The notes below the pieces were generated by a model. It was not told where the DNA came from. It did no database searches and saw nothing but the letters and a program-made list of their open reading frames with translations. This document shows positions 1 to 12,759 of a DNA stretch of 64,000 bases, in pieces; position 1 is the stretch's first letter; every line of letters begins with the position of its first letter. Both the position numbers and the translations under genes were made by a program. This stretch comes from Cladorhizidae sp. MBARI D1340-BT2 (lineage: Eukaryota > Porifera > Demospongiae > Poecilosclerida > Cladorhizidae). The stretch is from assembly GCA_028752905.1 (NCBI GenBank), contig JAQNBH010000010.1, positions 15,109,984-15,173,983 on the forward strand, read 5' to 3'.

Positions 1-1500
1 ATGCCCTGGTGTCCTTCATAAAAATTGTTCAGAACTTCCTACTGGAGTGCTTCTGGAATCTCTAAGTGACTTCAATTAGGAGTAGTGCAGTTTGCACTGA
101 CAGCTCTGCTGCAATTGAATGATATTTCTTCGAACCGCAACTATTCTGCTCTTATCTGGCCAGTCCTCAAAGCTGCATGTCACTAGAGTCTTATACACTC
201 TGTACTTCTGCTGCTGCTTTGTTATCTCCTCCAATAGCTTCTTTGCTTAAGGTAGATTTTTTAAGTCTATTATATGTAGACATCTGATTCTTCCTGAAGT
301 ATCTGGTCTTCGAAATTTGACTTGGAGGTGTGGGAATCTGGAAAGTGCATTTGCTGAGACTAACTAATGTCCTAGTACATGATTGTATATCATTCTCATT
401 CGGAACCATCACTGTACCTGGACCGATAGTTCATTCAATGTCTTCTGGCTCTTCAGTGGTACTAATAGCTTGTAGTCTCTGTCTATGTGAAGGGAAGGTA
501 ATCTGATCTCTCACATATCCAGGTGAGGGCCAGAGCCTCTTTTTTTAATCTGGGAATACCTTTTTCAGTTGGATTCATAGATCTGGACACATATGCAACT
601 GGTTTCATCTCACAACTACATTGCTTCTGTCAGTGGACTGACCATAGCCCGAATGATGAGGCATCTGCAGACACTATGGTCTCCAGATTTGGATTCTATT
701 ATGCTAGCACAGGACAGTTTGTTAGGGATTCCTTCACTTTGGCCAAATTCTGTTTCTGTGGTGGTCCCAATATCCATTCATTCTTCTTGGAAAGAAGACC
801 TCATAGCAGTTTTGTGGTATCGAGCTAGGTGAGGCATAAGCGTGTTCAGCCATGCCAATAAAGCAACAAATTCCTCCCACAGTTGTGGATTCTTTCATCT
901 TGACCACAGTGGCAATCTTGTCGTGGTCATGCATTATTTCAGAGAATCTTTCCAAGGAACTTCATCTGCTTCACTGAGAAAATACACTTTGCCTTATTAA
1001 AGTTAAGACATGCATCCTGTAGCCTCTGTAGCACCACTTTTAGCCTTTCAGCATGCTCTTGTTGGTTCCTGCTATAGAGCAGTACATCATAAACAAGTCA
1101 CACTGCTCTCTCCAAATCTGCTAGGATAGAAGAAATCTGTCTCTGAAAGTGTTCAGGTGCCTACATAATTCCAAAGGGTTGGTGATTGAAGCAGTATAGG
1201 CAAAATGGTCGAGAAATGCCATTAGTAATGATTCTTTTAACAATGGAATTTTCCAAACGAGCTTTGACAAAATTCATTCCCCTGTCACTTTTGCTAGTGT
1301 CTGTTCTATTGCAGCCATCTGGTGATATTCTCAGCATGCACTTTCATTCAACCATGTCAGCTCGATGCATATTCTTTCTTTTACTTTTCACAGCATGCTC
1401 TCCATTTACATTGGGCCTAGAATTTGTGCGACTATTCATTAAGAATTTCATTACAGTACTTGCTATATATACTAGAAGCATTGCTATAGCTATGTGAAAT
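1..1500 (-). pseudogene. Ty3/gypsy-like pol relic (RT, RNase H, start of integrase)
   Basis: This is a decayed LTR-retrotransposon polyprotein, read right to left and running off the window at position 1. Translation in changing frames gives the gypsy reverse-transcriptase order: an ICIELTWLNESAC block near 1370, AIEQTLAKVTG and ILSKL near 1280, then EHAERLKVVLQRLQDACLNF and KQMKFLG near 1000. The catalytic box is degenerate (LVYDVLLYS). An RNase H block VSADASSFGLW lies near 690 and KPVAYVSRSMNPTEKG near 580. The integrase zinc-binding region begins at the left edge (EVLNNFYEGHQG after an in-frame stop). Several stops and frameshifts make it non-functional. The family call rests on motif order. 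The clade is not determined. Confidence 0.8.
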
Positions 1501-3975
1501 GTAGCTAAACTTTAAGTGTCCAGAAGTAGGCTTGCTTTGTGGGTTCAAGCTTAGACCAGTAGCAGCTGCTAGATATAGAACTACTGCATTTGAGCACTGT
1601 AATGTTTAAAAAATCAATAAACACTAGGCACATCTAGGTTCCCTAAGCATAGGATGGTTTGGCTTTTTTGTTCTGGTGATTAGTTGGAGGGTGTGGCTTC
1701 TCATTAGCATGACATTCATCTCCAGAGCGAAGTAGCTAGACATACCGAGAAGGATGGCTCTCTAGCTTAAGTTTTGCAGATAGTGTATATAATGCATGAC
1801 ATTTGCACAGACACAACAAACACTTAACTTTATACGTGACAGTTGCCAATATACAAGCATGATTCTGTCCTGTCTAGAGTGTATACTTATTATGTCTTAA
1901 CTTGTAAGTTCCTCTATATGGTGTTTGGCTCAGCCTTGCTGTTTGACATTTTTCAATCCAAAATTTCAACAGAATCATCATCAGAAAAGGTGTAAAAACG
2001 GGGGGGGGGGGGGGTCCAGTAAGAGGTCCTCTCTATTCCATTGTAGCACACTACAAAGAACCACACTTTGTCATTTTCTATGCCAAAACTCATATGAACC
2101 ACTGCAGCATGTGAGTATGAAATTGCATATCTGGATTGCTAGCTAAAGGGTGATAATTTGCTGCAGTTTTACAAAGGGAATAAAGTGAAGTTACTTAACT
2201 GCCCAAGGAATTTGTGAGATTGAACAATTACTCACTCAGAACTGTGGGATGGAAAGCACCTACTAAGTATGGGAACAAGACAGGGTTGTATAGTATGAGA
2301 CCTGGTGGCATGGAGGGTGGAAATTTTATAATATAGAAAATTTGTAAGAATGCTACAAAACTTTTTAAATAAAAGTTATCCAGTAAAATATACTGACAAT
2401 AGTGTGTTTTCTGATCATCATTCATTGGCAGGATTCCCACCATTTTATAACTGCTAGGTCTACACAAATGCAGTTTAGGTTTGGTAAAAGCATCATTGTG
2501 TGTGTATATGCAGAATGGAAGAGTACCTGCAATGACAAATGAAGTGGTTATCAGCTGAAGCCTTGGCAACTGAAGCCTTATGACAGCTGAAGCCTTGATA
2601 AATGAAGCTGTAACACAAATGAAGCTTTGACAACTGAAGCCTAACCAGAACTGAAGCCTTAATAAAGATGAAGCTTTGATGAGTGAAAGCCTTACCACAG
2701 GTGAAGCCTTATCCAAACTGAAGCCCTGCTAAAGCAGTTCAGACTATATTTCACTTCTTGGCTGTAGATTTTGATCAGCTTGATAACCTATGCAAATCAC
2801 TCCAAGTTAACTGCCACTAGGCAAACTAGTATAAGTTTACCAGCTTTGTTCTTTTATTATTGTAAACAGCTTCTGTTAGAGGAAGGGATAATAGCCTTGA
2901 TTACAGACCCAAGTTCAACGAGTAAGACTAAGTGACAGTGAGCTGTTGAAATATGTTAGCAGAGTATTCTTTGTAATTATGCTATATATTTATCCTGATT
3001 TACATTGTACAGGTACAAAATTTCCTAAAATAGTTTTCAATAGAATCACCCTCAAATAGTGTGGTCCCATTTACTATGTCTGAATGGCTTAGGGATTCAT
3101 TTATAATATGATGCATGCACTGGTCATGCAACATGCAACACTACTTGAGACATCTTTTTTTTTTTTACATAAAATGCAGTTTGAAGTGATGCAATGTGAT
3201 GCGATGCAATCTGACATACTTTGAGCTAGCTTTAAATGTTCCTTCTCTATTTGTGTCCACAACATGTGTTGACATCATGTGTGCAGATATAATTAGGCAA
3301 ATATTCAAGTTTTGTGGTGTCACAGTGGCAACAGTGGCAGTGGAGATGGTAACATTCATCAGTCTACAGCAGGAAGAAGTGGCAGCTGAAGAAGTACTAG
3401 TAATTTCGGTTTCCTTCGGACAAGAAGATTCACATTGTCTTTTCATTAACAAAGTGACAGAAAATAAGAACTGGAAGCCAACAAACTGCTAGTAGATATG
3501 AAGACTAGCATGTTTTGTTTATAACTTTGTTCATGATCTCTTCAGTGCCTGAATCTGTTGAACACGAGTTAAATAGTGGTAGAGAAAAGGATGTTTGGCA
3601 GTGTGTAGCAGTAGGCTAAAGTAACAAGCTCATGCATAGACACACCCAAACTGATTGTGTATACACTCCAGTTTTGTTCACTAATCCTCACTCTTTTCTA
3701 ACATTTCTACAGTATTATGTGTACCACATTTGCTAGGATACTATAAACTCTCACTGCTTGTTTAAATCCCACACTTACACCTAATATTTAAGAAAATCAG
3801 TGCTTAACTGGAAATAGAAATAAATGGCTTAATGAATACTTAACTATTTCCTAAATAAAGCAAATATTCTTTATCTTTCGAATACTTAGCATAAACATTA
3901 ATTTTAGATGTGAGCAGAGAATTAGTCAACTCTTCCACACTTGTAAACTTCATCCACTCTACCAGTTCAACATAC
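1501..3975. other. No recognisable gene
   Basis: AT-rich sequence with no frame I recognise. It contains a 15-base G run at 2000-2014 and the short tandem repeat annotated separately. Open frames at 2228-2716 (minus) and 3196-3492 (plus, with a similar-length frame on the other strand) show no motif and look like chance. Confidence 0.5.
2553..2727. repeat. Degenerate minisatellite with a TGAAGCCTT core
   Basis: About eleven imperfect copies of a 15-17 base unit with the core TGAAGCCTT or TGAAGCTTT. The minus-strand reading gives a KASxxxRLQL-type pattern inside a 162-codon open frame, which I take to be a by-product of the repeat. Confidence 0.7.
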
Positions 3976-4140
3976 CCCAGGGGCAGTCATTGCATTCCAT
4001 GGTTGTGGAGTTACTATATGACAGTCCAGACCGAGCAAGGTGATTGTCACAACAATGCTTCATCATTTTAATCATTTCAAAATCTCCTCCACAGCCTGTG
4101 GCATTATAGCACATTACTTCATCCTGGGACTTCACAACAA
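3976..4140 (-). CDS. Putative host-gene exon, cysteine-rich module
   Basis: This is a 165-bp open segment flanked on the minus strand by an acceptor (polypyrimidine tract ending TTTCCAG) and a donor (G then GTATGT). Both introns would be phase 1, so the exon can be skipped or duplicated without changing frame. The translation contains VMCYNATGCGG, MMKHCCDNHLARSGLSYSN and MECNDCPW: eight cysteines in about 55 residues, including CC and CxxC pairs. I associate this pattern with extracellular proteins of sponges, where such modules sit near Calx-beta-like repeats. The function is probably a disulfide-bonded extracellular domain. Three other phase-1 exons on the same strand may belong to the same gene, but they are 28-38 kb upstream, so linkage is inferred only. 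Confidence 0.6.
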
Positions 4141-4286
4141 CTGGAAATAGAGAGTAACATAATTAATGTTTATGTTTTACTAAATCACCTCTGCATTCTC
4201 TAGAATATATTTTCCTTCTGACAGTATTTAAATTTTATAAATTTGTTATTTGATTAAATATGTGATAGAAATTGAGGTGCATTATA

Positions 4287-4412
4287 ATAAGTCTCTGATG
4301 TGGTCTATCTAAAGTTACCTTTTGATTCAGCAGTTCAGAGATAAAAGGCTGGCTTATAAGTCTCTGATCTGATCGATCTTAACCCATTAATTCAGCAGTT
4401 CAGAGGAAAAAG
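4287..4412. repeat. Imperfect tandem duplication, about 69-bp period
   Basis: Two adjacent copies share AAGTCTCTGAT at the start and ATTCAGCAGTTCAGAG near the end, with differences between them. The duplication lies directly before the CA-rich tract. Confidence 0.7.
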
Positions 4413-4489
4413 TTTTTCTTTTACATTGTAAGCATTCACCATTTAGCTATACACCATAGAGATATAGCTAGAGCTAGCAGCAGTGTGCT

Positions 4490-6930
4490 ACCCACAAACA
4501 CACACAGCACACAAACACAGTCACACTTACCACACCCATGCACAGCACCAATACAGCCACACACACCACAACTATACACATCACACACACCACACAACAC
4601 AAACACAGTCCCACAGCACACACACTAGACACGCAACACAAACACATATACACTCACACATAATCACACATATACACTCTTTCACATGTGCAGAGACAGA
4701 GATACACACACTGCACGCACACACATATGCACCATGCAATCACACACACATTACACATCAAAAAAAACACACACATATATACACTCTAATTCACGCACCA
4801 CATACACACACAACACACAGAATACACACAACACACACAGCACACAACACAACAGCACACACACACACTTACATTTGTTATTCCTACTTGCATGAATTCA
4901 CTAACCATAGCCATGGGCTTTATAGGAAATAACTCAGTATGAGAAAGAGCTTAGCAAGGAACTTATGAAGGATAGGATTATAGCTCATTTCCATTGCAAT
5001 TTACATTCCTTTAAAATACAGCAAATATACACATACACACCACCATACACATACACACACACAAACACACACACATTAGACATGCACACACAAGCGCACT
5101 CTCACACACATACACCCCACCACATGCACTAAAAAAAGTACACACACCATACACATACACAACATACATGCACACCACACCAACACACTCACACCGCAAA
5201 AACACACAAACACACCACATACCATGCATCACACACAAATCACTACACACATACATACACACACGCCAAACCACACACACACTACACACATACACACACA
5301 AATGCACAAACACCACACATATCCCGCATACAAGCACACACAGAAATGCACACATCATAGACATGCATACACAACATACACACACATACAGCACCACATG
5401 AGTAAACAGTAACAAACACCACAAACCACACAAATACAGTCACACACCACACAAACAATACAAACAACACAAATACATACACTCAAACAGATCATACACC
5501 ACACCCTACATCCACACACCATAAAGACTCACACTCACCACACGCTGCACATACAAACACACACACATACACATAGCTACACACATACAAACATATGACA
5601 CAAACATATACATAGAGACATTTAAATACACACCACACAAGCACACACATATACTCTCTCTATCACACAGACATTATACAAGCATGCTCATACTCACCCA
5701 CACACACACACACACTATTACCATTACACACAACAGGCAAACACACACGCACACTCTGTCATGCACACACACCACACACCTAACACAATACACTAAACCC
5801 ACATATACACACCATACACACAAACTCCCACTCCCACTCAGACACACACCACATAGAAACACACACACAACACACATATAAATATATATATATATATATA
5901 CCAACACTAAACAAACAAATAAACACAAACATTCAAACTAAACCACACAAACACCACACACACTACACAAATACACACACATACACATCACACACCACAC
6001 CATCACACACTCTGTCACACATATACTTACACACACCACACAACACACACATTCCCACATTCGTACACAAACACTCACTCATGTGCCCACACTACATGCA
6101 CAAACAAACAAACATACACACATCACAGAAACAAGCACACACACTACAAACACACACACACACACACATAGATAAACCACACAAACACAACCTACATATC
6201 ACACATCACAAAACCACACAATGGCACACACTATCTCTCACACACCACATACACACAAATGATACACACAAATACACCACACAGGCATATGCAAACACAC
6301 TCTCACACGCATGAAACTCACCTCATGCACTCAAACAAATACACACTCCACACACACAACATACACTTACATGACACAAACACACTCTCACACACATCAC
6401 AAAAACACGCAAACACACCACATACCATGCACCCCACATAAACCACACATAAATATACACACATGCACACCATACCCCACATACCACATACATGCATGCA
6501 CAAAAACATAAATGCCACAATACCCTAAACAAAAACTCACACACACATGCACACAGCATACACATGCATACACCACATACATACACATACACATACACAC
6601 AACACAAATATAGATTGTAACACACACCACACAGAAACACATACACTCACAGACACCACACACCACAAACACTACACCCACACACCACACACATACACAC
6701 ATATATAAACAATGACACAAACACAAAGTTCATAACACACATCACACAAGCACACACATGATTTTCACACACACACACACACACCACACAGTACAAAAAT
6801 GTACACTCACTACACAAACACACACCCTCCCGCCACACCCCACACAAACACACACACACTCTCACACACATACGCACCCCACACAAACACATATATACAT
6901 ACACTTTCACAAGCACACACACTCCTGAAA
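4490..6930. repeat. (CA)-rich tract, degenerate, about 2.4 kb
   Basis: A long stretch almost entirely of A and C on the plus strand: CACACA runs mixed with CACCACAC, ACAAACAC and ATACACAC, with short (AT)n runs (for example 5881-5900). A roughly 155-base unique spacer at 4870-5025 interrupts it. Open frames on both strands (His/Thr-rich and Cys/Val-rich) are artefacts of the repeat. Similar shorter tracts occur near 10.2, 17.4, 51.3 and 56.0 kb. Confidence 0.95.
4872..4935. repeat. Spacer repeat shared with 10070-10140
   Basis: Begins TTGTTATTCCTACTTGCATG and continues through ACTAACCATAGCCATGGG and TATAGGAAATAA. A near-identical copy precedes the second CA tract, so the CA tracts and this flank appear to have spread together. 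Confidence 0.85.
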
Positions 6931-7084
6931 ATGTAGAGCAGCATTCAAGTAAGATAAACTCAAACACTTCTATCTTAACAACCCCTAATTATGCTGAAAC
7001 TTCAAATCAGTGCATGTCACAATGTTGTAGTCGCGATGTAGAAGTTTTTCAACCAGTTGATAAGCCAACACTAGTACTACTGGT

Positions 7085-9110
7085 ATCTAAACAGTCAACC
7101 AAAGTGGTATAAAGTGTTTCCTTGGCTTAGTATTTGCATTACACAAAAGAAAGTATTTTGTCTTTATTGTCGTTATAGCAACAAGCATGGTTTACTTTCA
7201 TTCAATAAAATGGGGAACAGTGCTTTTACTAAATCAGGATTCCACAATTGGAAAATGCCTTGGAAAAGTTCCGAGGACATGAAGTTTCGCATACTCATAG
7301 AGAAGCAAAATTAAAATGGATAGCTCATGGGATGCCAACAATTGCGAGCCAGCTGAGCTGCCACATGCAACAACTTCAGCAAACCAGAAGAGAAGGACTG
7401 CTATTGCTATAAGAGGCCATAATGAATCAGAAGGTAACATACAACAGCTTCTGCTGGTTTGGAGTGAGAATAATGAAGCTATAAAATACTGGATCAAAGA
7501 AAACCAATTCACTAGTCATCAGTCCGTTAATGAGCAAATTTCTATTCTAGGGCAGACACTACTTCGAACCTTTTTAAAGAAAATGAAAAACAATATGATT
7601 CTCAGTAATAGCTGATGAGGCAACCAATGTTATCAACAGTCAACAGCTTGATTTGTCCATCCACTGGGTGAATACTGACTATGAAGTATGAGAAGATTCA
7701 ATTGGCTTATTACAATAGAGCAGAGACTCTTTTCACAGTAATCAAAGATCTACTGATTTGATGCAGCCTCCCATTATCATTGTGTCGAGGACAGGCCTAT
7801 GATGGAGCTGCCAACATGCAGGGAAGAAAATCTGGTGTGGCAACTAGGTTTAGAAATGAATGCCCTTCTGCAATTGCACTGCATTGTTGTGCACATTCAC
7901 TGAATCTTTGCTTACAGGATGTTGGAAGGAAGCTTGCATGTATCAGAGATCACTGAATCTTTGCTTACAGGATGTTGGAAGGAAGCTTGCATGTATCAGA
8001 GATGGTCTCAAAACAGTGGCAATAAGCAAGCTCATTCGTCTACTCTGAAACGACAACATCTCTTTTCATTGAAGTTACAGGAGACAAGTGGAGGTAATAA
8101 TCTGAAGCATTATGTCCTACCAGATGGACAGCAAGAACTGTTGCAATAGAAGCCATTCTCAAAGACTACACTCTATTTTTAGAGGCATTGGAGGAACTTA
8201 ATTCAACAACACATGATGAATATGGTTTAAAGGCTGCTGGCTTGATGCACTTTTAGGAAAAATTCAGCACTTTATTTGGTCTCCAACTCAGTCACTTTTT
8301 ATTTAGTGCAACAGAGCAAGTTTCTTTCACTTTGCAAAAAGAAGACATAGCTTTGCATGAAGCACTCTCTGCTGTTGATGCTGCCAAGATATTCTTCAAA
8401 CGAAACAGGACAGATGAAAATTTCGACAGGTTTTATGACAAGTGTGTCACCATTGCTGAAAAGTTCAATATTGGCCAACCAGAATTACCTCATTACAGAA
8501 GGCATCCTCCATGTTTTGAAAGTGGGAGTGAACCACACCTTTTTATGTCTGCAAAGGCATACTTTCGGCAAATGTTCTTTGAAGCGTGTGACCTGCTCTA
8601 TGGTGAGTTGGAAGACAGGTTTAGTAAACAACATATTCCATCAATCCTGACAATTGAACAAACTCTTGTGAGTGCAGCAAATGGTAATGATTATGAAGAC
8701 AGCATGGAAATGCTGAAGAAATATTGGTACAAAGATTATGTCAATATGTCAGACACCTCCAACTCTTACAAAATGTTGTCAAGCAAGGTAGCCCTGAAGT
8801 GAAGAAAGTCACTTATGTACAGACGATCTGTGATGTAATGAACAAGAAAAGCATTGTCAAAACAATGCTACCAACTGTGCATCAGCTCCTTCATCTCTAT
8901 CTAACAATTCCTGTTACATCCGCAATGGCTGTAAGAACCTTTTCTGCACTGAAGCATTTCTTAACGTACACAAGGTCTACGATGACTGAAGTAAGGCTTA
9001 ATAATTGCTTGCTTCACCATGTCCACAAAGATTTAACTGACTCACTTGACTTGGTTTCAGTCGCCAATAAATATATTAATGAAAGAAGTTCTTTTTTAAG
9101 CTTTCCTTGA
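7085..9110 (+). pseudogene. hAT transposase pseudogene (ZMYM1-like, TTF zinc finger, hAT dimerisation)
   Basis: This is a DNA-transposon transposase relic of the hAT superfamily, spread over several frames. In order, it has a TTF-type zinc finger region (KKVFCLYCRYSNKHGLLSF, then GFHNWK), a DUF4371-like catalytic core (IADEATNVINSQQLDLSIHW, the GQAYDGAANMQG aspartate box, ALHCCAHSLNLCLQDVG, CPTRWTARTVAIEAIL), and a C-terminal dimerisation domain (LHLYLTIPVTSAMAVRTFS, VRLNNCLLHHVHKDLTDSLD). Stops and frameshifts occur near 7312, 7612, 8045, 8255 and 8800, and a 53-bp tandem duplication breaks the core. Terminal inverted repeats were not found. The left side abuts the CA-rich tract. The product is certainly non-functional as it stands. 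Confidence 0.9.
7898..8003 (+). repeat. Exact 53-bp tandem duplication inside hAT core
   Basis: The unit from CACTGAATC to ATCAGAGAT occurs twice back to back with no difference. Since 53 is not a multiple of three, the second copy shifts the transposase frame. Confidence 0.95.
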
Positions 9111-10235
9111 TGTGTTATATTTATCATTGTACACACAATCATGCAAACAATACACCATTGAGTCCTATAAATTAAATTTGTCAGTTGAGTGAGAATCCAT
9201 GGGAGGAAGTATAATAATTGTTCCACCAATTAGATAGTATATATGGCTAGACAAGGTGGGCGTAGTCCAGATAAATTTCTGCATGATATCTCAGCCCCCC
9301 CCCACTTTTCATCTCATGTCTCCTCCCCTGCAAGTATTATATCCTGCATGAGAAGTATTGGGAACAAGTTTATGGTTCATGAAAACATAAGTACTGAGAC
9401 AAAAACTGCCAAACAATTAGTTCCCCATCTTTAACTATGTCACTAAGAACATCAACAACATCAAGGCAATAACATGGCAATATTTATTGAAAGCAGAATA
9501 ATTGAGCAACACTATCTGAGAATAAGTGAATATGTCAAATGATTTTTTTCTCTCTTACTGTGTGTGTGTTTGTGTGTGTCACTTCTTTGTCCTGATACTG
9601 TTCACACAAAGGGCTGAGAATAAAACTAGTTAATCATCAATGGACAGGAATTTTTCCCATATGACCACACCTTCCTGCCCTTCCCACCAAAAAATTTCTT
9701 TAAATTTCAGTAAAGAAAAACAGCAGAGATAACAGGGGTTATGTATTTGAACAGTGGAAATCATAGACTGTGTGTTTGCAGGGGTTAGTACAGGACGTTC
9801 AATAGATGGACATGGAGTATCATAAGGCTAAGTAAGGATGAGGGTGCCGGTATGATTGTGAATTTTTTGGAACTGGCAAGCTTAGTACATTAATTTGGTA
9901 ATCTCCGGTTAAAATTACCAATCTTTAGCCCTGATCAATTAGCTGGTTGCACTGTATTAGTAGTGTGGCCATGTCATCTTTATAATATTCCAACTTGCAA
10001 GTATTCAGCAACTACAGATAATGAATGATATACGATTCTTTTGAAGGGAACAGGCTAGACTTGTTCTGTCATTTTTGTTATTCCTACTTGCATGAATTCA
10101 CTAACCATAGCCATGGGCATTATAGGAAATAACCTAGTTAACGAGAGTAGTTAAAAGACAAGAGCTAAGCAAGCAATCTATATGGATGACTAGGATTATA
10201 GTTCAATTCCAATGCAATTATTATTCCTTCAAAAC
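9111..10235. other. No recognisable gene
   Basis: AT-rich sequence after the hAT relic. A C-run at 9296-9304 followed by TCTCCTCCCCTGC could be a hAT-type 3' end, but no matching left terminus was found. The last 165 bases include the spacer repeat shared with 4872. Confidence 0.4.
10070..10140. repeat. Second copy of the CA-tract spacer repeat
   Basis: Nearly identical to the copy at 4872 (one substitution across CATAGCCATGGGCATTATAG). A related 16-base stretch, CATGCAAGTAGGAATG, occurs in inverted orientation near 11460. Confidence 0.85.
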
Positions 10236-10822
10236 ACATAAACACGCAAACACTCTGCTGCACAAACACCCCTCTATTTGAACTCAAACAAATATATTCT
10301 CCACACACACACACACACAGCTACACAACATACACTCACACCACACAAATGAACTTTCACACATACAACAACAAAAACCACATATAAACACACCCACACA
10401 CACATACACTATACCACACATACAACATACTAACACACAAACACCACAAACTTACCCCACAAACAAACACATAAACATGCACGCAGACCATACACATGCA
10501 TGCACAATATACACACACCAACTTACACAACATACAAACATGCAGTTATACACACGCCAGATACACAGCACACACCACACAATCACACACACATACTTAC
10601 ACACACCACACAACACAAACACACAACATGCATAAAGACACACACACTCATACCACAACACACACACACATATATAAACACACCACACAAATAAATACAT
10701 TCACACACCACACAAGCACACACATGCATCTCTCACACACAGCACACACTACACAAATACACACTCATAACACACCACACAAACACATGCACACTCTCAC
10801 ACACATACACCCCACACAAAAA
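10236..10822. repeat. (CA)-rich tract
   Basis: Degenerate CACACA and CACCACAC sequence of the same type as at 4.5-6.9 kb. It is followed by a segment (TGCAAAAGAACATC, CTTCCTGTGGATATGCA) that also follows the CA tract at 56 kb. Confidence 0.95.
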
Positions 10823-10829
10823 GACCATA

Positions 10830-12267
10830 TGGCATAATTAATAGTTGCAAAAGAACATCATGACTATCTTCATCAGAAGTACTTTTTCTCAATTTCAAAC
10901 TTCCTGTGGATATGCAACATCTAGGGAGTGCAATGATAGGTTCACTGCACAAACCATCAATCATTCAATTCAGTTAAGGTTGATGTTAATGAACAAGTTA
11001 TTTCCATTGCTTACCATCCTCTGCATTGTGATTCAGTTGTGGAATGTTCATTTCTCTCACCATGGTGCCCCTAACCCATCTTGACATTGTTCTACCCGAA
11101 CTGTTTGTCTCACTTATGATTTTGAGTTTCTATGGTAGAACTCAACCTAATGTCTTTCTTTTTTCCATTTCCTTTGTAGGTTTAATATTTTTAGTCTATG
11201 CTGGAACACCACCCTTCCAAAGGCTGGTTGAATGGTGTCAAGCACTTCTGTGTTTGCTACTCAGTACTATCCAGATAATATTCAATAACTTTAAACGCTC
11301 TAAAAATTCATTTCATTCTCTTCTTCTTTCTTTACTTTGTATTCAAACATCCACTTCCATAAAGAAATACTGGAAACTAATATACTACCAGAGTAGCTTT
11401 AGTTGTCCTTTGAGATTCATCTATCCTTCATTATCCTGTCTATCTGTGGTTGCTGAATCCATGCAAGTAGGAATGTAGTAAGATACCATCAACCATAATA
11501 CCAATAAAATTAGATAGTCGACCAACAAACATAATAATCATGAGAGTGGACACTGGTTCTTCCCCAGGTCCTTGTCACACTTTTAACTCCTTGCATTATT
11601 GCATTCACCCTTCACTTTGAACAAACAAAAGTTAGTTTAGAAACAGACAGCAGAAAACTGGAAGCATTCTTGTGGTAAGCAGCTGTTGCCCTGTCTTAGG
11701 CAGAACACCCCTTTATATCTCTGATAAGTGATCCGTTAATATTTTGGGACAATGATGTCCATACAATATATTAACAAACTCTCAGTTGGTGAACTAAATA
11801 CAATGACTTTCTCGATAGACAAATTTACTATCTCGAGGTTTCAGATAGATGCTCTAGACTTTTTCAGGAATAAATGACATGTGGGCATGGGACGCACTAC
11901 AAAACCTGCAATCCACTTCCAAGATGTGAGCTCCATGTACTGTTCAAAGTTAAATAATGAATGAAAGCCATGCATCGCTTCGATAATTCTTCGGATTCAA
12001 TTGTTTGAAGACTCTATTAGGTAAGTGGTCTGGTTGATGTAGTAGCTAGTTTGATTTCAATAAAAGACAAAGAATACTTTTTTAACTCACTCTCTCTCTA
12101 GCGTCAGGTCTAAGGATATTATTAGTTAAACTCTAGTATTGCAAGTAATGAATTTCTGGCAAAACATCTCCATGCTATAATTATCCTTATTGCATTCAGC
12201 TAGAGCTATAATAGAGATATTACTTTTATATATGTGTTTGTCGAAGACGATGACCAACAGTAGGCTG
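10830..12267. other. No recognisable gene; start of dispersed repeat
   Basis: The first 100 bases match 56205-56280. A plus-strand 144-codon open frame at 11044-11478 is hydrophobic but shows no motif I know. Near 11810-11880 is a motif (TCTCGAGGTTTCAGATAGATG, then CTTTTTCAGGAATAA) that recurs in similar form at 29480-29545 and partly at 37020-37090. It is probably the terminal part of an unidentified retroelement. Confidence 0.4.
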
Positions 12268-12618
12268 CATTATTTCTGCAACTGCAGTACTTTACTACTA
12301 GACTAAGCTGCTTTTTAGAACTGTCTATTGTGGACACAAGACAGAAAGGACCGAGAGAAATACTAGTACAAACTCAGTATTTAGTTTAGATGAAGTGGGG
12401 GTTCTTTGGGAAGTATCCCTTACCTTGCTTAACCTTAAGACTCGATTATTTCTGCAACTGCAGTACTTTACTACTAGACTAAGCTGCTTTTTACAACTGT
12501 CTATTATGGACACAAGACAGAAAGGACCAAGAGAAATACTAGTACCAAGTCAGTATTTAGTTTAGATGAAGTGGGGGTTCTTGGGGAAGTATCCCTTACC
12601 TTGCTTAATTTTAAAATA
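12268..12618. repeat. Tandem duplication, 176-bp unit
   Basis: Two adjacent copies, each starting ATTATTTCTGCAACTGCAG and ending near CCCTTACCTTGCTTAA. They differ at only a few positions, so the duplication is fairly recent. Confidence 0.9.
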
Positions 12619-12759
12619 AACATTGAAGTATATACTCTGTTATAGCAACTCGGACATAACTATTTTCATGTACATATTTATGAAAGCACACTCACTCTTG
12701 CACCCTCACCTCACTTGGCCTTATGGCACTATGATGGGTTTATCTTGGAAACAAAATAT

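Noticed and set aside
4483..6967. Many open frames in the CA tract
   Set aside because: His/Thr-rich and Cys/Val-rich readings arise from the (CA)n composition; no start context or motif.
11044..11478. 144-codon hydrophobic open frame as a membrane protein gene
   Set aside because: No family motif, no splice or start support, and it lies next to repeat debris; kept only as unassigned.
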